64,000 bases of DNA from Nocardioides kribbensis (GCF_015070375.1 NZ_JADCLL010000005.1:372001-436000), one strand, 5' to 3'. Numbered from the stretch's first letter, positions 48,813-57,892 are shown. Translations and numbers: made by a program. The notes: generated by a model from the letters alone, not told the origin.

Positions 48813-50390
48813 TCACGTCGTGGTGCGGCCCTCGGCCAGGGACGCGAGGAGCAGCTCGCGGGCGACGAGCCGGTCATCGAAGGGGTGCACGACACCGTCG
48901 ACCTCCTGGCCGGTCTCGTGGCCCTTGCCGGCCACGAGCACGATGTCGCCCGGCCGGGCCACGGCGAGGGCCGCGGCGATCGCCGTACGCCGGTCGCCGA
49001 CCTCGCGCACCTCGGCGCGCTCGGCCTCGGGCACCGCGGCGGCGCCGGCCAGGACGGCGGCGCGGATGGCGGCCGGGTCCTCGCTGCGGGGGTTGTCGTC
49101 GGTGACGACGAGCACGTCGGCGAGCCGCGCGGCGATCTCCCCCATCACCGGGCGCTTGCCGGTGTCGCGGTCACCCCCGGCGCCCAGCACGACCACCACC
49201 CGGCCCGCGGTGAGCGGGCGCAGGGCGGCCACGGCCGCCTCGACGGCGTCGGGCTTGTGGGCGTAGTCGACGACGACCTCGAAGTCCTGCCCCGCGTCGA
49301 CGCTCTCGAGCCGGCCCGGCACGCCGGCCAGCGCGGCGATCCCGTCGGCCACGCCGGGGGCGTCGAGCCCGGCCTCGCCCGCGGCGGCCACGGCCGCCAG
49401 GGCGTTGGAGACGTTGAAGGCACCGGCCAGGGGCACCTCGGCCGGGAACGGCGGGCCCGCCGGGCCGCGCACCTCGAAGAAGGTGCGGCTCGGGGCCGGG
49501 CGCAGCTCGAGCGCCTCCCAGTCGGCGCCCCCGCCGGTCGTGGAGAAGGTCGCGACCGGCAGCGGCGTCTCCCGGGCCAGGCGCCGGCCGTGCTCGTCAT
49601 CGCGGTTGACCAGCGCGCGGCGCGCGCGGTCGGGGCCGAAGAGGGCGGCCTTGGCCTGGTAGTACTCCTCCACGGTGTCGTGGAAGTCGAGGTGGTCGCG
49701 CCCCAGGTTGAGGAAGACGGCCACGTCGAAGACCACGCCGTCCACGCGGCCCAGCACGAGGGCGTGGCTGGAGACCTCCATGGCGCACACCTCGACGCCG
49801 CGCTCCACCATGACCGCGAAGAGACCGTGGAGGTCGGGGGCCTCGGGCGTCGTCAGCGCCGTGCGTACGTCGACCCCGGCGATGCGGGTGCCGACCGTGC
49901 CGATCACCGCGGAGCGCACCCCCGCGCCGGCCAGGCCGCCCTCGAGGAGCCGCGTGGTGGTGGTCTTGCCCTGGGTGCCGGTGACGCCGATCATCGTCAG
50001 CCGCTCGGCGGGGTGGCCGTAGAGGTGGGCGCTGACCCGCCCGAGCACACGGCGGGGGTCGTCGACCACGAGGGCGGGCACACCGGGGGGCACGCGGTCG
50101 GCGCCCGCGGGGTCGGTGAGCACCGCCACGGCTCCGGCCCCGACCGCCGCCGCGGCGTAGTCGACGCCGTGGGCGCGCGCGCCGGGGAGCGCGGCGTAGA
50201 GGTCGCCCGGCCGGACGCGCTGGGAGCTCAGCGTGATGCCGGTCAGCGTCGGGTCGGTCGAGGGCGCGGTGCGGTGGGCCGGCGCCAGCTCGCGGCGCAC
50301 CCACGCCGTCAGCTCCGAGAGGGGCGTGCGGGGCGGGTCTGCGGGGCGGGTGTCGCCGGGCGTGCCGGGAGTGCCAGGTGTCGAGGTCAC
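48813..50390 (-). CDS. murE: UDP-MurNAc-tripeptide ligase (diaminopimelate-adding)
   Basis: MurE adds the third residue to the peptide stem. The 525-residue protein has the ATP loop IGVTGTQGKTTTTRLLE near residue 135, NLGRDHLDFHDTVEEYYQAKA, and the specificity motif DNPRSEDP near residue 435, which is typical of enzymes that use diaminopimelate rather than lysine. The first 25 residues are Pro/Thr/Gly-rich. GTG 50390 has no Shine-Dalgarno sequence, but TAGGCT (50400-50405) lies nine bases upstream and may provide an internal, nearly leaderless promoter. ftsI ends 32 bases before the start. Confidence 0.96.
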   Translation of the reverse strand: MTSTPGTPGTPGDTRPADPPRTPLSELTAWVRRELAPAHRTAPSTDPTLTGITLSSQRVRPGDLYAALPGARAHGVDYAAAAVGAGAVAVLTDPAGADRVPPGVPALVVDDPRRVLGRVSAHLYGHPAERLTMIGVTGTQGKTTTTRLLEGGLAGAGVRSAVIGTVGTRIAGVDVRTALTTPEAPDLHGLFAVMVERGVEVCAMEVSSHALVLGRVDGVVFDVAVFLNLGRDHLDFHDTVEEYYQAKAALFGPDRARRALVNRDDEHGRRLARETPLPVATFSTTGGGADWEALELRPAPSRTFFEVRGPAGPPFPAEVPLAGAFNVSNALAAVAAAGEAGLDAPGVADGIAALAGVPGRLESVDAGQDFEVVVDYAHKPDAVEAAVAALRPLTAGRVVVVLGAGGDRDTGKRPVMGEIAARLADVLVVTDDNPRSEDPAAIRAAVLAGAAAVPEAERAEVREVGDRRTAIAAALAVARPGDIVLVAGKGHETGQEVDGVVHPFDDRLVARELLLASLAEGRTTT

Positions 50391-50422
50391 GATCGGGTCA
50401 GCCTAGGAGCGCGCGGCCGGGC

Positions 50423-52240
50423 TCACCACTCGACGGGCAGGCGCGAGGGATCGGTGCCGGTGGGAGGCACGGCGTAGCGGCGCAGCGCGTAGCCCATGAT
50501 CTTGGAGAAGGCCGGACCGCCGACCGAGCCGCCTCCGCCGCCGTTGGTGGGGTTCTGCACCACGACGTAGATGGTGAAGCGGGGGTCGTCGGCGGGCGCG
50601 AACCCGGCGAACGACACGGTGTAGCTGCCGTCGTAGCACTGGCACTCGCTGCTGGCCCGCTGCGCCGTGCCGGTCTTGCCGGCGACGCGGTAGCCGGGGA
50701 CGGCCGCGCCCGGGGCGACGCCGACCTCGGGGTCGACCACGCGCTCCATCATGTGGGTCGTCTGGCGCGCCGCGTCCTCGCTGATGACGCGGCGCTCCGT
50801 GGCGTGGTCGGTGCCGACCTGCTGGCCGGAGTCGGTGGTGGCCGAGCCGAGCACCACGCTGGGGTCGATGCGCACCCCGCCGTTGGCGATGGTGTTGACC
50901 GCGGCCGCCATCTGCAGCGCGTTGACCGAGACCGACTGGCCGAAGGCGATGCGGTCCTGCAGCGCGTCGGACCAGATGCTCTCGTCGGGCAGGATGCCGG
51001 CGGACTCGCCGCGGATGCCCGTGCCGGTGGTGCGCCCGAGGCCGAAGGCGTCGAGGTAGGAGCGCAGCTCGCCGTCGTCGTACTTCTCCGTGGCCATCAC
51101 GGTGCCGATGTTGGAGGACTGGGCGATGACGCCGGCCAGCGTGAGCCGGATGGTGCCGTGGTCGAACCAGTCGCTGATCGGGTTGTCCCCCTCGCGCTGC
51201 AGCACGCCGGGCACCGTGAGCCGCGTGCGGGCGGTGACCTTGCCGGCGTCGACCAGGCCCGCGACGGTGAGGACCTTCTCGACCGAGCCGGGCTCGTAGA
51301 CGTCGCTGACGGCGCGCGAGCCGAGGTCGGCCTCGTCGGACTCCAGCGGGTGGTTGGCGTCGAAGGTGGGGTAGTCGGCCAGCGTCAGCACGTCGCCGGT
51401 GCGGCTGTCGAGCACGACGACCGAGCCCGACTCGCCTCCGGAGTCGCGCACGGCCTGGCGCAGCACGCGCTGGGAGTAGAACTGCAGGTCGCGGTCGAGG
51501 GTGGTGCGCAGGTCCTCGCCGTCGACGGCCGGCACGGTGGTGTTCTCCCCCAGCGGGACGCGGTTGCCGGCGGCCACCGAGTAGCGCGCCTCGCCGTCGA
51601 CGCCGTCGAGGAGGTCGTCGAAGGTGCGCTCGAAGCCCGCCAGCGGCTTGGTCGTGCCGTTCTTGCGGGGGGTGCCGACGAAGCCGACGAGGTTGGCGGC
51701 GACGTCGCCCGCGGGGTACTCCCGCACCGGGTCGCGCTCGGTGACCAGACCGTCGTAGCCAAGCGCGCGCGCCTTGGAGACCACCGAGGTGGCCAGGGCG
51801 GCGGGCACGCTGCGGGCGATGTACTGGAAGCGGCTGTCCTCGGCCCGCAGGCGGGGCAGGATCGTGAAGTAGTCGACGTCGAGGCGGTTGGCGAGGAAGC
51901 GCGCGAGCTCCGGGGCGTCGTCGGCGGTCAGCGCCGGGTCGGCCACGACCATCAGCCCGTCGACCGACTCCGCCAGCGGCTCGCCGTTGCGGTCGAGGAT
52001 GTCGCCGCGCTCGGCGGGCAGCACGATCTCCTCCAGGCCCTCGGCCGCGGCCATCGAGGCGTAGGACGCGGGGTCGAGGCCCTGCAGCTGCACGAGGCGG
52101 CCCACGAAGACCGACAGCACCATCGCGATGACCAGGAAGCCGATCCGCAGCCGCAGCTGCGGGGACCCCCTCAGCTCGCCGGCGGGGCGGGCCGGGCCAC
52201 GGGCTGCGGTCCTGCGCATCGGCTGGCGGGTCTGTCGCAC
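50423..52240 (-). CDS. ftsI: Septal transpeptidase FtsI (class B PBP)
   Basis: FtsI cross-links septal peptidoglycan. The 605-residue protein has a cytoplasmic N-terminus rich in Arg, one membrane helix (residues about 31-52), the class B dimer domain beginning ERGDILDRNGEPLA, and the transpeptidase domain. Its three motifs are SVEK with nucleophile Ser319, SSN at 375-377 and KTG at 522-524. GTG 52240 is preceded by GGAGG at six bases. The 80-base gap to ftsL is filled with GTGGTGCGG repeats. Confidence 0.96.
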   Translation of the reverse strand: MRQTRQPMRRTAARGPARPAGELRGSPQLRLRIGFLVIAMVLSVFVGRLVQLQGLDPASYASMAAAEGLEEIVLPAERGDILDRNGEPLAESVDGLMVVADPALTADDAPELARFLANRLDVDYFTILPRLRAEDSRFQYIARSVPAALATSVVSKARALGYDGLVTERDPVREYPAGDVAANLVGFVGTPRKNGTTKPLAGFERTFDDLLDGVDGEARYSVAAGNRVPLGENTTVPAVDGEDLRTTLDRDLQFYSQRVLRQAVRDSGGESGSVVVLDSRTGDVLTLADYPTFDANHPLESDEADLGSRAVSDVYEPGSVEKVLTVAGLVDAGKVTARTRLTVPGVLQREGDNPISDWFDHGTIRLTLAGVIAQSSNIGTVMATEKYDDGELRSYLDAFGLGRTTGTGIRGESAGILPDESIWSDALQDRIAFGQSVSVNALQMAAAVNTIANGGVRIDPSVVLGSATTDSGQQVGTDHATERRVISEDAARQTTHMMERVVDPEVGVAPGAAVPGYRVAGKTGTAQRASSECQCYDGSYTVSFAGFAPADDPRFTIYVVVQNPTNGGGGGSVGGPAFSKIMGYALRRYAVPPTGTDPSRLPVEW

Positions 52241-52320
52241 GCTCGTCCTCCGGGTGCTGCTGGTGCTGGGCGGTTCGGTCCGTGGTGCGGGTGGTGCACG
52301 TGGTGCGGGTGGTGCGGTTG

Positions 52321-53061
52321 TTACTGGACGTTCCTACCCCCACCGGCGTCGCCGTCGCGGTTGCCGCGCGGGGCGTCCTCGCCGGTGTCGTCGCCGGTCT
52401 GGTCCTGCTGGCCCTCACGTCCGCTGCCGTCGCGGGCGCCGGCCCGGTCGCCGGACCGGTCGCCGGCGTCCGAGCCCTCGCGGCCGCCCGAGCGGTCGCG
52501 GTCGCGGTCGCCCGAGCGGTCACCGTCACCCGAGCCGTCACGGTCGCCCGAGCGGTCGCGGTCGCCGGGGAGGGTGCCCTCCGGCGGCGCCTGGGTCGGG
52601 GCCGGCGGGCGGAGCTCGGCCGGCAGCGGCGCCGGGGGCGGGTCGAGCGCGAGGGTCCCGGGAGCGAGGGCGGCGTCGGTGGTGCCGGTGACGGTGCCGT
52701 CGGAGAGGTCGAGGAACTGCGGCGCGGCCGGGAGCACCAGGCCCTGGGCCTGCGCCCGGCGCGCGACGTTCTGCGGGTCGCGCAGGCGCTCGAGCTGCAT
52801 CGACAGCGAGGCCTGGCGCGCGGTGAGCACGGTGGCGCGGTCCTGGAGCTCGGTGGCGGCGAAGGCCGACTGCTGCATCGAGGTGTTGAACAGCAGCAGG
52901 CCCACGACGCCGCCGAGCATCAGCAGGCTGAGCAGGGTCACGAACGGCACCTTGGCCGCCCTCGTGCGGCCCCGGGGCACGACGGTCAGCCGGGCACGCT
53001 CGACGGCGGCCTCGGCGAGGCGGGGCAGTCTGGTCTGGATCGCTCGTGCCGTGCTGCTCAT
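52321..53061 (-). CDS. ftsL: FtsL-like division protein with repetitive tail
   Basis: The 246-residue bitopic protein has a basic cytoplasmic N-terminus, one membrane helix ([19 protein letters not shown], residues about 41-60) and a short extracytoplasmic coiled coil ([22 protein letters not shown]). This is the FtsL/DivIC layout and position. After residue about 150 the chain becomes Pro-rich and then a tail of about 85 residues built from Gly, Asp, Arg and Ser repeats (GDRDRSGD units). The tail would lie outside the membrane and is probably disordered. ATG 53061 overlaps the rsmH stop as ATGA. Confidence 0.88.
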   Translation of the reverse strand: MSSTARAIQTRLPRLAEAAVERARLTVVPRGRTRAAKVPFVTLLSLLMLGGVVGLLLFNTSMQQSAFAATELQDRATVLTARQASLSMQLERLRDPQNVARRAQAQGLVLPAAPQFLDLSDGTVTGTTDAALAPGTLALDPPPAPLPAELRPPAPTQAPPEGTLPGDRDRSGDRDGSGDGDRSGDRDRDRSGGREGSDAGDRSGDRAGARDGSGREGQQDQTGDDTGEDAPRGNRDGDAGGGRNVQ

Positions 53062-54119
53062 CGGGCTGCTCCCCCTCGGGTGTCGGGACGGTGGGTGGTG
53101 CGGGGCGTGCGGGCGGCCGACCGGCCCTGGGGCCGGTCCTGGGGCCCGTCGGAGGGTCTGACCCGCTCGACGGCGCGCAGGCGCACGGAGGCGGCGCGCG
53201 GGTTGGCCTCGATCTCGCCCGCGTCGGCCTTCTCCGAGCCGCGGGTGACCAGGCGCAGGGCCGGCTCGCTGCCCTCGGGCACGAAGGGGAGGTCGTCGGG
53301 CACGACCGAGCGGGTCGCGGCGGTGAAGGCCTGCTTGACCAGCCGGTCCTCCAGCGAGTGGTAGGACTCGACCACGACCCTCCCGCCGACGCCGAGGACG
53401 TCGATGGCGGCCGGCAGCGCGCGGCGCAGGACGGCCAGCTCGTCGTTGACCTCCATGCGCAGCGCCTGGAAGGTGCGCTTGGCGGGGTGGCCGCCGGTGC
53501 GCCGGGCCGGTGCGGGGATCTCGGCGTACAGCAGCTCGACGAGCGGCCCGGACGTCGTGAAGGGCTCGCTCTCGCGGCGGCGCACGACGGCGGCGGCGAT
53601 CTTGCGGGCGAACTTCTCCTCGCCGTAGTCGCGCAGGACGCGGGTCAGGTCGGCGGCGGAGTAGGTGTTGAGGACGTCGGCGGCGGTCGGGCCGGTCGAG
53701 GAGTCCATGCGCATGTCGAGCGGGGCGTCCTCGGCGTAGGCGAAGCCGCGCTCGCGCACGTCGAGCTGCATGGAGGAGACCCCGAGGTCGAAGAGCACGC
53801 CGGCGACCTCGCCCAGGCCGAGGTCGGCGACGACCTCGCCGATCTCGTCGTAGGTGGCGTGCACGCCGGTGAAGCGCTCGCCGTGGGCCGCCAGGCGCTC
53901 GCCGGCCAGCGCGAGCGCGGCGGGGTCGCGGTCGATGCCCACGACGCGGGCGCCGGGGAGCCGCTCGAGGACGGCCTCGCTGTGACCACCGAGGCCCAGG
54001 GTGCAGTCGACGAGCACGGGAGCCGCGCCCAGCCGGGCGGCGGCGGCCTCGTCGAGCGCGGGCGCCAGCAGGTCGACGACCCGGTCGAGCAGGACCGGGA
54101 CGTGGCGGGGGGAAGCCAT
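53058..54119 (-). CDS. rsmH: 16S rRNA m4C1402 methyltransferase
   Basis: RsmH (MraW) methylates the N4 of C1402 in 16S rRNA. The 353-residue protein has the opening [14 protein letters not shown], the SAM site [14 protein letters not shown] with [22 protein letters not shown] and the [14 protein letters not shown] motif, then a Pro/Arg-rich tail. ATG 54119 ([11 protein letters not shown]) is the family start; the upstream extension of the frame overlaps the small membrane gene and is not real. The gene follows that small gene by ten bases. Confidence 0.96.
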   Translation of the reverse strand: MASPRHVPVLLDRVVDLLAPALDEAAAARLGAAPVLVDCTLGLGGHSEAVLERLPGARVVGIDRDPAALALAGERLAAHGERFTGVHATYDEIGEVVADLGLGEVAGVLFDLGVSSMQLDVRERGFAYAEDAPLDMRMDSSTGPTAADVLNTYSAADLTRVLRDYGEEKFARKIAAAVVRRRESEPFTTSGPLVELLYAEIPAPARRTGGHPAKRTFQALRMEVNDELAVLRRALPAAIDVLGVGGRVVVESYHSLEDRLVKQAFTAATRSVVPDDLPFVPEGSEPALRLVTRGSEKADAGEIEANPRAASVRLRAVERVRPSDGPQDRPQGRSAARTPRTTHRPDTRGGAAR

Positions 54120-54129
54120 GGAGCCGACC

Positions 54130-54267
54130 TCAGCGTCCCAGGCTCGAGAGCAGCAGGAGGGTCGCGGCGCCACCGAGGGAGACCGCGGCGGAGAACGCCA
54201 TCAGCACCACCGCGTCGCGCGCCTGGTGGCGCACCCGCGGCGGCGCGGGCTCGTGGGTGATGCTCAT
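54130..54267 (-). CDS. Small membrane protein between mraZ and rsmH (45 aa)
   Basis: This short frame encodes a charged start ([18 protein letters not shown]) and a single membrane helix ([25 protein letters not shown]), ending two residues later. It fits tightly into the operon: its stop lies ten bases before the rsmH ATG, and the mraW RNA element precedes its start by about 44 bases. Codon choice is GC-rich in third positions like that of its neighbours. I do not know a named family. A helper of the divisome or of FtsL is possible but unproven. Confidence 0.65.
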   Translation of the reverse strand: MSITHEPAPPRVRHQARDAVVLMAFSAAVSLGGAATLLLLSSLGR

Positions 54268-54310
54268 CGTCGACCCCAGATCGGGTGGTGTGCGGGCGGT
54301 GCGGGGGAAG

Positions 54311-54437
54311 GGCGGATCCGCCGAGCCGGGTCCCGGCCCGCTCCGTGAGAAGACTCGAGGTGGCGTTCGGTCCTGGTGCCGGGGAAGGTGCCCCAGGGCC
54401 GAGGGAGCGGGCCGGTACCGAGACCGGCGGATCCGTG
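54311..54437 (-). ncRNA. mraW RNA motif
   Basis: On the minus strand the segment folds into a nested structure. The outer arms (54401-54437 with 54311-54349) are long and imperfect and include GGATCCGCCG pairing. The inner hairpin (54388-54400 with 54369-54380) has a loop containing CTTCCCC (54381-54387). A hairpin with a conserved CUUCCCC loop in the mraZ-rsmH region of actinobacteria is the hallmark of the published mraW RNA motif, a presumed cis-regulator of the cell wall operon. The ligand or mechanism is unknown. Here it lies before the 45-residue membrane gene rather than directly before rsmH. Confidence 0.8.
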
Positions 54438-54516
54438 GTGGACGTGCGGGTGGTGCTGATGGTGGTGCGGGTGGAGCCGTCTGCGGTGGTGCGGGGTGGA
54501 GCCGGGGGGTGCCGGG

Positions 54517-54942
54517 TCAGACGGGCGGCTGCTCGTCGAGCTCTGCGAACTTCTCCTGGGCGCCGGAGGAGTACTCCTGCCAGCGGACGGGATCCCAGAT
54601 CTCGATGCGGTCCATCACGCCGATGACGACGACGTCGCGCTCGAGAGAGGCGTACTGGCGCAGCACCGACGGGATGCCGATGCGCCCCTGCTTGTCCGGC
54701 GTGCCCTGCTCGGCGCCCGCGAAGAGCACGCGGGCGTAGTCACGGGCGTCGCGGTTGGTCATCGGCGTGCTCTGTGCACGCTGGGCCTCCTGCATGAAGA
54801 CGTCCTCGGGCCACACGACCAGGCACTTCTCCTGTCCCTGTGTCACGACGAGCCCCTCTGCGAGTCGGTCCCTGAACTTGGCCGGCAGGAAGAGACGTCC
54901 CTTCTCGTCCAGCTTCGGCGTGTACGTGCCCATGAAGAACAC
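54517..54942 (-). CDS. mraZ: Transcriptional regulator MraZ
   Basis: MraZ is an AbrB-like DNA-binding protein that controls the dcw operon by binding direct repeats at its own promoter. The 141-residue protein has two copies of the swapped-hairpin motif, DEKGRLFLPAKFRDRL at residue 12 and DKQGRIGIPSVLRQYA in the second half. GTG 54942 is the better start: GGAGG lies six bases upstream. The ATG nine bases later is a weaker option. Six GTGG boxes precede the gene. Confidence 0.96.
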   Translation of the reverse strand: MFFMGTYTPKLDEKGRLFLPAKFRDRLAEGLVVTQGQEKCLVVWPEDVFMQEAQRAQSTPMTNRDARDYARVLFAGAEQGTPDKQGRIGIPSVLRQYASLERDVVVIGVMDRIEIWDPVRWQEYSSGAQEKFAELDEQPPV

Positions 54943-54972
54943 GTCGCACCTCCGCTGATCCGGGAGCCTCCT

Positions 54973-55026
54973 CCACTTCGCACCACCTTACTCCACCTTC
55001 CTCCACCGTCAACCACATCCGACCAC
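54973..55026 (-). promoter_or_regulatory. mraZ promoter with six MraZ-type GTGG boxes
   Basis: On the minus strand GTGG occurs six times at exact 10-base spacing: 55023-55026, 55013-55016, 55003-55006, 54993-54996, 54983-54986 and 54973-54976. A -35 TTGACG (55007-55012) and a -10 TAAGGT (54985-54990) with a 16-base spacer lie inside the array, so bound MraZ would cover the promoter. The expected transcript starts near 54978, 36 bases before the mraZ start. MraZ of other bacteria binds three or four repeats of similar spacing. Confidence 0.8.
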
Positions 55027-55484
55027 TCCAGGGCGGTGTTCTGCGCCCGCGAGCGCTCCACCGGGCCGCGGCCGCTCGTCGCCCCGCCCTACCGACCTGC
55101 GGGAGCAGACCCTGCGCCGGCGCGGCGCGCCGCAGCGGCCGAGGACCCCGCCGAACCGCTGTCGTCGCAGGTCAGCGGCCTGCGGCGCCGAGATCGACCG
55201 GGCGCTCCCGGCGTACGACGACGCGACGCGGACCTGCTGCGGGGCGCACGGTGGGGGCCGGTGGAGCGGGGCCCGGGCGGAGGTGGAGCGCGGGTGGAGG
55301 AGCGTGGGGCACCCGGCGCGCCCCGGGGGTGCCTGGTGGGGCGCGGCGGACCACCGTGACCGCCGGGGCCGGACCTGACGCGAGCGCGCCGGCAGGCGAC
55401 GCGAGTTGCACCGACGCCCTACCGTGATGTCATCCCCGGGCGCCGTGCCCGCCGGCGCCGAGTGCACGACCGAAAGGACCCGAC
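55027..55484. other. Divergent mraZ-moxR region without a recognised gene
   Basis: About 460 bases lie between the GTGG array and moxR. Short frames exist on both strands, but they are Arg/Pro/Ala-rich shadows of the GC bias without start signals. Short runs such as GGTGGAGCG (near 55260-55300) are mildly repetitive. A TACCGT about 60 bases before moxR might be its -10, with no good -35. Confidence 0.5.
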
Positions 55485-56462
55485 GTGGTTGCTCCGATCC
55501 CTGGAGGCGCCGACCTCGAGACCGTGGCCCGGGTCGTCTCCCGGGTCCGGGGCAACGTCGAGCGGGTCATCGAGGGCAAGCCCGACGTCGTCTCCGCGGC
55601 CCTCGTGGTGCTGCTCGCCGAGGGGCACCTGCTCATCGAGGACGTGCCCGGGGTCGGCAAGACGATGCTCAGCAAGGCGCTGGCACGCAGCATCGACTGC
55701 TCGGTGAGCCGCATCCAGTTCACCCCCGACCTGCTGCCCTCCGACGTCACCGGGGTCTCGGTCTTCAACCAGAACACCCGCGAGTTCGAGTTCCGCCCCG
55801 GCGGGATCTTCGCCAACGTCGTCGTCGGCGACGAGATCAACCGGGCCTCCCCCAAGACCCAGTCGGCGCTGCTGGAGGCGATGGAGGAGCGCCAGGTGAC
55901 GGTCGACAACGCGACCTACCACCTCGAGGCGCCGTTCATGGTCATCGCGACCCAGAACCCCGTCGAGATGGAGGGCACCTACGCGCTGCCCGAGGCCCAG
56001 CGCGACCGCTTCATGGCCCGGGTCTCGATGGGCTACCCCGTCGCCTCCGCGGAGATCGCCATGCTCGACTCCCACACCCGCTCCAACCCCCTCGACGACC
56101 TCGAGGCCGTCACCGACGCCTCGGAGCTGCGCAAGATCACCGGGATCGTGGCGCAGGTGCACGTCGCCCACGCGGTGCAGCGCTACGCCGTCGCGCTGAC
56201 CAGCGCCACCCGCACCACCGAGGACCTCACCCTCGGCGCCTCCCCCCGGGCCACGCTCCACCTCGTGCGCGCCGCGAAGGCCTACGCCGCCATCGAGGGC
56301 CGCGACTACGTCGTGCCCGACGACCTGCAGCTGCTGGCGCGCACCGTGCTGGCCCACCGCCTGCTGCCGAGCGTGGAGGCCGCGATGAACGGGCGCACCA
56401 CCGAGGCCGTGCTCGACCGCATCCTCGCCGGGGTGCCGGTGCCGGAGCCCGACCGGGCCTGA
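55485..56462 (+). CDS. MoxR family AAA+ ATPase
   Basis: MoxR ATPases act as chaperones for the insertion of cofactors or the folding of partner proteins, often encoded with DUF58 proteins. The 325-residue protein has Walker A VPGVGKTMLSKALA near residue 54, the family stretch FTPDLLPSDVTG, Walker B VVVGDEINRASPKTQSALLEAMEE, the sensor ATQNPVEMEGTYALPEAQRDRF and a C-terminal lid domain. GTG 55485 follows AAGGA by seven bases. It is the first gene of the moxR-DUF58-tgpA operon. Confidence 0.95.
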   Translation: MVAPIPGGADLETVARVVSRVRGNVERVIEGKPDVVSAALVVLLAEGHLLIEDVPGVGKTMLSKALARSIDCSVSRIQFTPDLLPSDVTGVSVFNQNTREFEFRPGGIFANVVVGDEINRASPKTQSALLEAMEERQVTVDNATYHLEAPFMVIATQNPVEMEGTYALPEAQRDRFMARVSMGYPVASAEIAMLDSHTRSNPLDDLEAVTDASELRKITGIVAQVHVAHAVQRYAVALTSATRTTEDLTLGASPRATLHLVRAAKAYAAIEGRDYVVPDDLQLLARTVLAHRLLPSVEAAMNGRTTEAVLDRILAGVPVPEPDRA

Positions 56463-56560
56463 GCCCCTCTCCCCCACCGCAGCACCCCGCGCCACGCCAC
56501 ACCGCCCCACGCCGACACCACCGACACCGCCGACACCGCCGGACGACCCAGGGAGGACCG

Positions 56561-57892
56561 ATGCGCGAGGCCCTCGCCGGGCTCACCCTGCGCGGTCGTG
56601 CCTTCGTCGCCGCAGGCGTCACCGCCGTCGTCTGCGCCGTGCTGCTGGGCCAGCCCGCGCTCACCCGCGTCGGTGTGCTGGTGCTGGCCCTGCCGCTGCT
56701 CACCGCCGCCTACGTCGGCCGCAACCGCTACCGACTCGCCCTGGTGCGCACGGTGAGCCCCCAGCTGGTCACCGCCGGCCAGCCCGCCCGGGTCGGGCTC
56801 ACCATGACCAACCAGGGCCGCACCCCCCACGCCGTGCTCCTGGTGGAGGACCAGCTGCCCTACGTGCTCGGCACCCGCCCGCGCTTCGTGCTCGACGGCA
56901 TCGGCCAGGGCTGGCGCCGCGAGGTGAGCTACCAGGTGCGCAGCGACGTCCGGGGGCGCTACGACGTCGGCCCGATGACGGTGCGGGTCAGCGACCCCTT
57001 CGGACTCGTCGAGCTCGGCCGGTCCTTCCAGACCAGCGTGCCGCTGACCGTCACCCCCCGGGTCGTGCCGCTGCCGCCGATCAACCTCGGCGGCGGCTCC
57101 TCCGGGTCGGGCGACAACCGGCCCCGCGCCTTCGCCCACGGCAGCGCCGAGGACGTCACCGTGCGCGAGTACCGCCGCGGCGACGACCTGCGGCGCGTGC
57201 ACTGGCTGAGCTCGGCCCGCACCGGGGAGCTGATGGTGCGCCGCGAGGAGCAGCCGTGGCAGGCCCGCGCGACGCTCTTCATCGACAACCGCGCCGGCAG
57301 CCACCGCGGCCAGGGCGTCGCCTCCTCGCTGGAGACCGCCGTCGTGGCCGCCGCCTCCATCGCCGCGCACCTGGGTCGGCGCGGGTTCGCCGTACGTCTG
57401 GTCACCGCCGCGGGCGAGGACGCCGCCGCGGCCTGGCACGTGCGTGACGCCACCCTCGACACCGGGCCGATCCTGGAGTCCCTCGCCGTCCTGCAGCCGC
57501 TGCGGGCCACCCACCTCGACACCGGCTGGCTGCGCGAGCAGGGCCAGGGCGGGCTCGTCATCGCCGTGCTCGGCGACCTCACCCAGGCCGACCTGCCGGT
57601 GCTGCGCCGCATGCACCACGGCGCCGACGCCGGTCTCGCGGTCGCCCTCGACGTGGCCGCCTGGGGCACCGGCGTGCCGACCGCCCCGGGCGCCTCCGGC
57701 GCCGCGGTGCTCTCCCGGCAGGGCTGGCGCAGCGTCGGGCTCGGCCCGCGCGACCGCCTCGACGCCGCCTGGCAGGACCTCGGCCGCAGCCGCGCCACCG
57801 CCCCCCGACCGCACGGGGCGACCAGCGGGCCCGGCACCGGGATCAGGACCGGCGGCGGCACCGGCGCGACCACCCGTGGAGGACCCTCGTGA
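56561..57892 (+). CDS. DUF58 membrane protein
   Basis: The 443-residue protein has two N-terminal membrane helices (residues about 11-50) and a DUF58 region with the signature VREYRRGDDLRRVHWLSSARTGELMVR near residue 203, followed by a von Willebrand factor A-like fold. Such proteins are partners of MoxR ATPases. The C-terminus is Gly/Thr-rich. ATG 56561 is preceded by GGGAGG at four bases, and its stop overlaps the next start as GTGA. The 98-base gap after moxR contains CGACACCGC repeats. Confidence 0.93.
   Translation: MREALAGLTLRGRAFVAAGVTAVVCAVLLGQPALTRVGVLVLALPLLTAAYVGRNRYRLALVRTVSPQLVTAGQPARVGLTMTNQGRTPHAVLLVEDQLPYVLGTRPRFVLDGIGQGWRREVSYQVRSDVRGRYDVGPMTVRVSDPFGLVELGRSFQTSVPLTVTPRVVPLPPINLGGGSSGSGDNRPRAFAHGSAEDVTVREYRRGDDLRRVHWLSSARTGELMVRREEQPWQARATLFIDNRAGSHRGQGVASSLETAVVAAASIAAHLGRRGFAVRLVTAAGEDAAAAWHVRDATLDTGPILESLAVLQPLRATHLDTGWLREQGQGGLVIAVLGDLTQADLPVLRRMHHGADAGLAVALDVAAWGTGVPTAPGASGAAVLSRQGWRSVGLGPRDRLDAAWQDLGRSRATAPRPHGATSGPGTGIRTGGGTGATTRGGPS

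Noticed and set aside
55172..55411. Minus-strand frame between mraZ and moxR (79 codons)
   Set aside because: Pro/Arg/Ala-rich, no start signal, and no resemblance to a known family.
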